Shown: piece after piece, positions 26,858 through 34,218 of the stretch
How the letters are laid out: every line of letters starts with the position of its first letter
Numbering within the stretch: the stretch's first letter is position 1
NCBI GenBank assembly: GCA_029981435.1
Contig: JARRBB010000014.1
Location: forward strand, 1 to 34,218
DNA length: 34,218 nucleotides
Reading direction: 5' to 3'
From: Thermotogaceae bacterium
Lineage (GTDB): Bacteria; Thermotogota; Thermotogae; B21-G9; HyVt-16
Notes under the pieces: generated by a model
Told to the model about the DNA's origin: nothing
The model's input: only the letters and a program-made list of their open reading frames with translations
Databases searched by the model: none
Position numbers and translations under genes: made by a program

Positions 26858-28204
26858 ATGAAGGTGAAGATTCAGATTGACATCCGCAAGTTGATCGAAA
26901 GAAACGACCTCAAAACCTTAAAACTTCTTCTTCAGGACCAGGAACCGGGGACAATTTTCGAGATGATTGAGGAATTGGAAGCTTCAGAAAAAATAGTTGT
27001 TTTCAGACTCTTACCGAAAGATCTGGCCGCCCAGGTTTTTTCAGAGCTCGAACCTGATGAACAACTTGAAATTATAAGGCTTTTAAAGAGTGACCCTGTT
27101 TTGAGAGAGATAGTCAAAAACATGGAGCCAGATGACAGGGCAGAACTTTTGGATGAGCTTCCTGCGCCTCTGGTTACTATGCTACTTGAAATGTTAACAC
27201 CTGAAGAGCGTGAGGAAACCCTTCAGATCCTCAATTATCCCGAAAATTCAGCCGGAAGAGTGATGAGTCCGCGGTTTATATATTTAGAAGAGAACATGAC
27301 CGCAGACGAGGCACTTAGAAAAATCAGAAAGTTCGGTAAAAAAGCAGAAACTATATATACGCTTTACGTTGTTGATAATTCGAGAAAACTTCTTGGTTTT
27401 GTTGATTTAGAAGATATAATTTATGCAGAACCTCATGTTTTGATAAAGGAAATAGCCAATTACAACCCTGTGTTTGTTTATACTACAGATGATCAGGAAG
27501 AAGTTGCACAGATAATGAGAAGATACGATCTTCTGGTTATACCGGTTATCGATAAAACAGGAACGCTTGTTGGTGTGATAACCATAGATGATGTTGTGGA
27601 CATAATAGATGAAGAAGCAACGGAAGATATACAGAAGATGGCAGGTTTGAATGTGACCTATACCTCTTATTTTCATACTCCTGTTCTAACGTTTTTTGGA
27701 AAGAGAATACCGTGGCTGGCAATTCTTTTGTTGCTTGAAAGTTTGAGCAGTTTTGTAGTTGCGCATTTTCAAAATTTGATTTCTATGGTCCCTATTCTTG
27801 CAGCTTTTATGACCCTTATGGTTGGTGCTGCAGGTAACACAGGTTCACAAATATCGGCACTTGTAATAAGGGGTATGGCTCTGGGAGAAATAAAAACGAA
27901 AGATTTTTCAAAGGTCCTTATCAGAGAATTATTTCAGGGGATTTTACTTGGAGTGGCACTTGGAATTATATTATTGATGCGTGGTTTACTCATAACAAGT
28001 GATCTTTCTGTTAATATTGCCGCTACCATAGCCCTGTTTGTGGTGATTCTTTACGCAAATATTCTCGGTGTTATTTTACCTTTTATGGGAAAAATTCTAA
28101 AAATCGATCCAGCTGTTATGGCTGGTCCTGTTATTACAACCGTTGTAGATGTAACTGGTATGCTCATATATTTTTCGATCGCCAGAGCAATAATTGGAAT
28201 TTGA
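26858..28204 (+). CDS. mgtE: MgtE-family magnesium transporter
   Basis: MgtE_N repeats (EPDEQLEIIRLL, MEPDDRAELLDELP), two CBS domains, MVGAAGNTGSQISALVIRGMALGEI. Confidence 0.95.
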   Translation: MKVKIQIDIRKLIERNDLKTLKLLLQDQEPGTIFEMIEELEASEKIVVFRLLPKDLAAQVFSELEPDEQLEIIRLLKSDPVLREIVKNMEPDDRAELLDELPAPLVTMLLEMLTPEEREETLQILNYPENSAGRVMSPRFIYLEENMTADEALRKIRKFGKKAETIYTLYVVDNSRKLLGFVDLEDIIYAEPHVLIKEIANYNPVFVYTTDDQEEVAQIMRRYDLLVIPVIDKTGTLVGVITIDDVVDIIDEEATEDIQKMAGLNVTYTSYFHTPVLTFFGKRIPWLAILLLLESLSSFVVAHFQNLISMVPILAAFMTLMVGAAGNTGSQISALVIRGMALGEIKTKDFSKVLIRELFQGILLGVALGIILLMRGLLITSDLSVNIAATIALFVVILYANILGVILPFMGKILKIDPAVMAGPVITTVVDVTGMLIYFSIARAIIGI

Positions 28205-28210
28205 TATAAT
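28205..28210 (+). promoter_or_regulatory. possible extended -10 (TGA-TATAAT) for the EPS operon
   Basis: ttTGATATAATaaa just after the mgtE stop; no clear -35. Confidence 0.4.
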
Positions 28211-28241
28211 AAATTCAAAAAATGGTTTGAGAGGTGCTAAA

Positions 28242-30416
28242 ATGGATTATCAGAACCCCGAAATGGAACTGACGCTCACGGATATTTTCAAGATACTTAA
28301 AAGAAATAGGCTTTTGATAATCTCTATAGTTTTCATCGTGCTTATCGTAACAGCTCTTTATGCTTTTTTAGCGCCGAAGATATACGAGGCGTCTGCTACT
28401 TTGAAGATGAGCTCATCTGACAACAGCCTTTTGAAACTGGCTTCATCGGTTCCATCTTTTATTTTCTCTGGCACGGGTGTCAAATCAGATTATCAAACTT
28501 CAATAGAAATGATAAAAAGCCGAAGAACGCTCGAAAGGGTTGTTGATAATTTGAAACTTCAAGAGCTGGAGAGATTCAAAGATTCCTCCAGAGACAGATT
28601 AATAAATTTCCTTTCTGAAAATGTAAAAGTGGAATCGATCAAGGACACAAGTCTTGTAAGAATAAGCTTTCAGGATAAAGACAGGGAATTTGCTCAAAGA
28701 GTTGTTGATTCAGTTGTGAAATCGTATATAAAGACACTCGAAGAAGTGGCTCAGAATGAAGCCATTAGCACTCGAAAATTCATAGAGAGTCAATTACCTG
28801 CGATTGAAGAAAGACTGAATAAAGCCGAACTTGCGCTTCAGAAATTTAAGGAAGAAAATAAGATTTTCCTGCTTGAAGAACAGACAAAACTTTTGCTGGA
28901 AAATCTGACCAGCTTCGAGTCTCAACTTTTGCAGGCAAAGGTTTCGATGGAAGAAGCAAAGAAAGAGAGTGAAGCCATACAAGACATTCTTTCAAAAGAA
29001 GAGAAAATGGTTATAACATCTCAGATGATTTCAGATAATCCCGTGGTCGTTCAGCTTCGCTCACGCCTTGTTGAACTCAATATTGAACTTGCAGGCCTTT
29101 TGACGAAGTATAAAAGTACTGATCAGCAAGTCGTTGCCTTAAAAAATCAGATCAGCGAGGTTGAAAAACAGCTTCAAAATGAAGTAACAAAAATAGTATC
29201 GCAGGAGCAGAAAACCATAAATCCGAACTATCAAACTTTGCTCTCAAGGCTGATCACTCTGGAGGTTCAGGTGAACACTAACGACGCTTACATTCAAGCT
29301 CTTGAAAAAGTTATAAACGGTTATCAGTCTCAGGTAGAGGAATTACCAAGGCTTGAAAGAGAACTCTTTGGCTTGATGAGAGAAAGAGAGATAGCAGAGA
29401 CACTCTACACCATGTTTGTTCAAAAAAGAGAAGAAGCAAGGATTCAAGAAGCAGGTGCTTCAAGTGGTGTTTCTGTGGTTGACGAAGCCTTCGTTTCTGA
29501 TATACCTGTTAAACCGAACAAAAAACTGATTCTGGCAATTGGATTTGTTCTGGGAATATTTCTTGGAACTCTTGGAGCTTTTGGTAAAGAATTTTTAGAT
29601 AATACTGTTAAGGATGTTAAGGAAATTCATTACCTTTCAAAGAATGTTCAGGTCGTTGGACAGATTTCCGAAGCTGAGAATCCTAATCCGGATTTGATAA
29701 GTGCCGTTCAGCCATATTCGATAACCTCTGAAAATTTCAGACTGGTTGCGAGTAGTGTGTTGTTTTCCCTGCCTGATGATAAATCTTCAAAAGTCATTGG
29801 TATAACGAGTAGTATAGCACAGGAAGGCAAAACGTTCGTCGCTGCCAATCTCGCTATTTCTCTTGCAGGAAGTGGTTTGAAAGTTGCACTTTTAAATCTT
29901 GATATGAGAAAACCACGACTTGAAGAATTATTCGGTGTGAAGTTCCCACAGGGACTCACCGATTACATACTTTCAAGGGCGAAGATAGATGATATATGTC
30001 AACGTGAAATGCTCGGTATAAAAAATCTCGATTTCTTTCCTATAGGTTCCATTCCTCCAAATCCGATTTACGTTTTGAATTCGAGTAAAATTCCTGAACT
30101 TATAGATATATTGAAAGAAAGATACGATATTGTTCTGGTTGATACACCACCTGTTTTACCTGTCGCAGATGTTTCAACGATCTCCACCTTTTTGAATGGA
30201 ATTTTGCTTGTCGTTAGGTTGAATAGAACTCCAAAAGACGCTGTTGAAAAATCCCTCGATATACTCAAAAAAAGCAAACACAATGTGCTTGGAATAGTGG
30301 TTAACGGAATCAAAGAGGAGATTAAAGAGTACTATTACAATTATTATGGAAAAGGTAAAAAGATGTTTGGAATTAAACATGGTTCAAAAAGCAGTAAAAG
30401 TGTTATAAAAGATTAG
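28242..30416 (+). CDS. polysaccharide co-polymerase / tyrosine autokinase (Wzz-Wzc fusion type)
   Basis: Wzz N-terminus, coiled coil, Walker A ITSSIAQEGKTFVAANLA, Walker A' LLNLDMRKPRL, DTPPVLPVADV, C-terminal EYYYNYYGKGKK tyrosine cluster. Confidence 0.92.
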   Translation: MDYQNPEMELTLTDIFKILKRNRLLIISIVFIVLIVTALYAFLAPKIYEASATLKMSSSDNSLLKLASSVPSFIFSGTGVKSDYQTSIEMIKSRRTLERVVDNLKLQELERFKDSSRDRLINFLSENVKVESIKDTSLVRISFQDKDREFAQRVVDSVVKSYIKTLEEVAQNEAISTRKFIESQLPAIEERLNKAELALQKFKEENKIFLLEEQTKLLLENLTSFESQLLQAKVSMEEAKKESEAIQDILSKEEKMVITSQMISDNPVVVQLRSRLVELNIELAGLLTKYKSTDQQVVALKNQISEVEKQLQNEVTKIVSQEQKTINPNYQTLLSRLITLEVQVNTNDAYIQALEKVINGYQSQVEELPRLERELFGLMREREIAETLYTMFVQKREEARIQEAGASSGVSVVDEAFVSDIPVKPNKKLILAIGFVLGIFLGTLGAFGKEFLDNTVKDVKEIHYLSKNVQVVGQISEAENPNPDLISAVQPYSITSENFRLVASSVLFSLPDDKSSKVIGITSSIAQEGKTFVAANLAISLAGSGLKVALLNLDMRKPRLEELFGVKFPQGLTDYILSRAKIDDICQREMLGIKNLDFFPIGSIPPNPIYVLNSSKIPELIDILKERYDIVLVDTPPVLPVADVSTISTFLNGILLVVRLNRTPKDAVEKSLDILKKSKHNVLGIVVNGIKEEIKEYYYNYYGKGKKMFGIKHGSKSSKSVIKD

Positions 30417-30428
30417 GAGTGAGTTTGA

Positions 30429-33290
30429 ATGAATCGGCGGATATTACTTATAACAGTTCTGATAGTTCTGATAGCTTTAATTTCGTTTGCTGATTATAAG
30501 ATAAGAAAACTCGATCTTCTGGAAATAGAAGTTTTTAGAAACCCGGATCTTACCAAACAGATACTGGTTGATCACGAAGGTTATGCCGTTTTTCCGCTTG
30601 TTGGAAGAATAAAAGTTGAAGGATTGACGATAGATGAACTTCAAATTGAATTGACTAAAAAATTGGAAAAGTATCTTACAGATCCCATTGTCACCGTTTA
30701 CGTGGTTCAGTATGCGCCAAGAAACGTTTATGTAAGTGGTGAGTTGAACGCTGTTGTGGATATAGGTTTTCAGGAAGTGACACTTTCAAAACTCTTTTCT
30801 ATGCTTGAAGGGTTACCTGAGACCGCCGATGTGGAAAACATAAGGTTAAAAAGAGATGGAAAGGTTCAGATAATCAATTTAAAACCTCTTTACGAAAAAG
30901 GTGACTATTCAGTTGATGTAAAACTGGAAGAAAACGACGAAATATATGTACCAAAGATAAAGTTGAGTAATTATGTAAAACTCTTCGGCGCTGTTGAAAA
31001 TCCGGGAGTTTACAAATATGAGGATTCTATGACTCTTTCACAATTGATATCCAAAGCCGGTGGAATTGTGAAAGCCGGTGGAAACGAAAAGAACGTGTAT
31101 CTGAAAAGAGATGGGAAAGTCTATACGCTGAATTTGGTGGATATACTTCTTGGACAGCAGAGTGATCCGTTCATTTATCCAGGAGACGATATTTTCGTTC
31201 CTTTGAAAGACGAAAGATTCGTTTATTTGCTTGGCGAAATCGGTGAACCTGGGGTTTACAGTTTTTCTGTGAACGAACCTTTGACACTTCAAACCCTGAT
31301 ATCTAAGGCTGGCGGGTTGGATAAGGATACTATAAATTTGATAAATGAAATAAGGGTTACACATTCAGACTCAACGGAGTCAACCTACTCTGTGGTCAAT
31401 CTCACAGATGGTGCAAAGGATGTGAAATTGCAAAATGGAGATATAGTTTATATCAAAATTTTTGAACCAGCCGATGTTTATGTAATCGGAGAAACCGGAT
31501 TTGTAGGCAAACTCACTATAACACCACCAGAAAAATACAGTTTGAGCACCGTTATTAAAAATTCTCAGGTGGAAAACATCGATTACATAGAATCCGTGGA
31601 TTTAATAAGAGAAGGCAAGTTTGTGGCAAGCTATTCTATTGAAGATATATTGAATGGAACAATTGATCCACAGATTGAAGATGGTGATACTGTTTATTTC
31701 AAACCTTACAGATCGGTTGTCGTGTACGTTGCTGGAGCCGCTCAAAATATTGGAAGAATCATGTTTGAGCCCACAGAATCTCCCTATATGTCAACTGTTG
31801 TGAAAAAAGCTGGAATACCTGAAAAAGAGTTGATTTCGTCTGTGACTCTCTTGAGGAAAAACGGAGATGTAAAAAAGTATTCTGTTGAGGATATTTTGAA
31901 CAATCGAGTTGATGTTGAACTTGAAGATGGTGACACCATATATTTTGAGAAGGCAGCCAGCAGATCTGTATATTTTGTCGGGGATATAACTGCAACTATT
32001 CAATTCGATACAAACGAGCTTATGACTTTGAAAAGAGCACTCTCAAAAGTTAGTATTAAAGAAGATGGTTTCGGTTTTGATAAAATAAAAAAACTTTTTG
32101 TGAAGAGAGAAGGCGGTATCAGACAAGTAGATTTGAACATTCTTAACCCTGAGGCAGAAGATATGTTTTTGGAGGCAGGGGATCTGATTTATCTTGATCT
32201 GTACAAACCGGTCAGAGTAACGGTAATAGGGAAGGTCATGAACCCCGGTGAAATACTCTTCGACTACGATGAAAAACCAACCCTCAGTAATGCGATTTCA
32301 AAAGCCGGTGGAATTATAGATCAAAGTGTTTCACTTTACTGCGCTGATAAAATCTTCGTTATAAATGGTGAAGAAACTTACGAGTTTCAGATAGAAGACA
32401 CCCTGAACAAAAATAAAGACTTGCTTCTTGAAGATGGTGCTTTTGTTTATGTTAAACCTTATCAACCGAATTTTGTCTATGTGATGGGGAAAGCCGTGGA
32501 AAACCAGAAAGTATTCTTTGAAAAAGATGAAAGATTTGACCTAAGAAACCTCATTTCGAAGATAAATTTTGATGACAAGAGTGCCCAGCTAACACTTATT
32601 TCAGCCCAAGGCAATGAAAAGGTTTACAATCTTGACGATGTATATTCCGGGAAAATGAATGTGGAGCTTGACAATGGAGATACGATAATAGTGGAAAAAG
32701 ACTGGCAAAATTACTTGTATATCCTTGGAATGGTTTCTAATCCAGGCATGTATTACCTTGAAAAACAACCAATTTCAATAATCGAGGCTTTGAGTTTTGC
32801 CGGTGGGTTGAGTTCCTGGGCTTCCTACAACAGCGTTATTATAAAGAGAGACGAACAGGAAATAGAAATAGACCTCTCTGATCCTGCTAAAGTTGCTGAC
32901 TTCAAAGTAAAAGCTGGAGATCTAATATTTGTTCCCGCTGTTCAAACGAACAGAGTGTATGTTCTTGGAGCCGTTAAGAACGCAGGGATAGTTTCTATAA
33001 CCCCTCAGACGACTCTTCTGGATGCGATAATGAAAAGCGGTGGTTTCATAAATAACAGTGTAACGAGCAGAGTTTACCTTTTCAAAGGAGGTCCGAACTC
33101 AAAACCTATCAGGTGTGATCTGTCTGGAATAAGAACAGGAAGAACCATAGATGAAAAAGACAATCCTTTAGTTTCACCGAATGATGTCATCTATGTGCCT
33201 GATAATCCTGTTACAGACATTTCAACGATTTTGACTATAATTTCACAGACGCTCGGTATCATAAACACGACCACGGATATTATCAAATAG
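30429..33290 (+). CDS. polysaccharide export protein with Poly_export domain and about 10 SLBB repeats
   Basis: YKIRKLDLLEIEVFRNPDLTKQILVDHEGYAVFPLVGRI plus ten VYVxGxxxxPG-type repeat starts. Confidence 0.9.
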   Translation: MNRRILLITVLIVLIALISFADYKIRKLDLLEIEVFRNPDLTKQILVDHEGYAVFPLVGRIKVEGLTIDELQIELTKKLEKYLTDPIVTVYVVQYAPRNVYVSGELNAVVDIGFQEVTLSKLFSMLEGLPETADVENIRLKRDGKVQIINLKPLYEKGDYSVDVKLEENDEIYVPKIKLSNYVKLFGAVENPGVYKYEDSMTLSQLISKAGGIVKAGGNEKNVYLKRDGKVYTLNLVDILLGQQSDPFIYPGDDIFVPLKDERFVYLLGEIGEPGVYSFSVNEPLTLQTLISKAGGLDKDTINLINEIRVTHSDSTESTYSVVNLTDGAKDVKLQNGDIVYIKIFEPADVYVIGETGFVGKLTITPPEKYSLSTVIKNSQVENIDYIESVDLIREGKFVASYSIEDILNGTIDPQIEDGDTVYFKPYRSVVVYVAGAAQNIGRIMFEPTESPYMSTVVKKAGIPEKELISSVTLLRKNGDVKKYSVEDILNNRVDVELEDGDTIYFEKAASRSVYFVGDITATIQFDTNELMTLKRALSKVSIKEDGFGFDKIKKLFVKREGGIRQVDLNILNPEAEDMFLEAGDLIYLDLYKPVRVTVIGKVMNPGEILFDYDEKPTLSNAISKAGGIIDQSVSLYCADKIFVINGEETYEFQIEDTLNKNKDLLLEDGAFVYVKPYQPNFVYVMGKAVENQKVFFEKDERFDLRNLISKINFDDKSAQLTLISAQGNEKVYNLDDVYSGKMNVELDNGDTIIVEKDWQNYLYILGMVSNPGMYYLEKQPISIIEALSFAGGLSSWASYNSVIIKRDEQEIEIDLSDPAKVADFKVKAGDLIFVPAVQTNRVYVLGAVKNAGIVSITPQTTLLDAIMKSGGFINNSVTSRVYLFKGGPNSKPIRCDLSGIRTGRTIDEKDNPLVSPNDVIYVPDNPVTDISTILTIISQTLGIINTTTDIIK

Positions 33291-33331
33291 TTGGAAGTCG
33301 TCTGTAATTTAGGGGGATAGGGAGGATAATC

Positions 33332-34218
33332 ACGAAAGTTGTAGTTATATCAATACTGCTGATATATTGTGTTGTTTTTGGGATCAATTATGAACAGGTG
33401 CTTTGTAAAAAGATTTCAAGTGGTGAAACTTTTGCCACCACTTTCTGGCCGGCAGTAGAATATTTTGAAAAAGTTTCACCAAATTCTGATGATTTGAAAT
33501 TTTTTGTCAGTTTTTCACCTTCTTTTTCACTGAACAATATCTCGTTTGAGAATGAAAGCCTGCCAAAAATAATTCCTTTATTCTATGCTTACAGATGGAC
33601 TGAATTGAAGCCGTTCAACCAGTTTGGCTTCTCTTCGACTTTCAAAGGTTTTGAAATATTCGCCAATATGGATTTAAAGGTAGAACCCGCTAACTACCTC
33701 ATAAAGCGTGATGAAATAAATTTTCCAATTCCACAGGGTGCTTTTTACAATCTACCTCTGGATATGAATTTTCCAAGAAGAGGGTATTTGAAATATTCAA
33801 ATGAAAATTTCTTTTTACAGATTGGCAGGACGAAGTTGAAATGGGGATCTTCGGAGTTTCCGCTCACCATATCAGATTCATCACCTTACTTCGATAATAT
33901 AAGTTTTTCATACAGGTTTGATTATGCAAAAAACAAAAGCTTTACCTACTCTTACAGTTTGATAAGTGTAGACCCTGATTTAACAGCCACTGAAAGTTAC
34001 TTACAGTCCAAGAATGTTTCTAATGGTGTGATTTATAACGAACCGTCGAAAACTATCGTTGCACACAGATTGGATTTTAAACTCGGGAAAAATTTTAGAA
34101 TGGGTGTAGGTGAGCTGAATCTTATCGGTGGTAAGGTTATCGATCTTCAAGACATCAGTCCACTTATAATCTTTCACAATATATACAGTGCACCTTATCA
34201 GAACGTACTTGGAAGTTT
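33332..34218 (+). CDS. Wzi-like outer-membrane/capsule assembly protein, truncated by window end; probable ACG start
   Basis: ORF open to window end: TKVVVISILLIYCVVFG signal peptide; IGRTKLKWGSSEFPLTISDSSPYFDNISFSYRF resembles Wzi family; GGGAGG SD 6 nt before ACG. Confidence 0.65.

Noticed and set aside
1-34218. CRISPR arrays, tRNA/rRNA genes, IS elements or prophage
   Set aside because: No regularly spaced direct repeats, tRNA-like cloverleaf, transposase or phage genes recognised

Overview
The window is a bacterial chromosome segment whose gene content and composition suggest Thermotogales (Thermotoga/Pseudothermotoga-like; inference only). It is gene-dense, with about 31 credible CDSs. 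Left to right: (i) a leader with tandem CC-AUGAA-GG hairpins that overlap an intrinsic terminator, upstream of an FmdE-like/FecCD-type metal ABC operon; (ii) a convergent threonine operon (HSD-AK fusion, thrC, thrB); (iii) a cold-shock gene with a strong promoter; (iv) a minus-strand run GGDEF - metallophosphoesterase - GGDEF - MrpE-F-G-A'-B-C-D, in which the MrpA'-like (DUF4040) subunit is fused to a minimised family-3 solute-binding domain; (v) a tldD/pmbA pair; (vi) a secretin / Ig-like chaperone-like / beta-rich secreted protein cluster, divergent from two paralogous secreted proteins; (vii) a small Zn-ribbon + MshEN-like protein (possible c-di-GMP receptor); (viii) mgtE preceded by two tiny coupled ORFs; (ix) an exopolysaccharide operon (Wzc-like BY-kinase, 10-repeat SLBB export protein, Wzi-like barrel running off the window). 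Four genes (mrpG, a GGDEF gene, the metallophosphoesterase, the Wzi-like gene) have no usable ATG/GTG/TTG start. They appear to begin at CTG, ATA, ATA and ACG behind good Shine-Dalgarno sequences, unless there are sequence errors. Best candidates for something undescribed: the tandem-hairpin leader, the DUF4040-SBP fusion, the Zn-ribbon-MshEN protein, and the cluster of non-canonical starts. All family calls are by eye; no searches were run.
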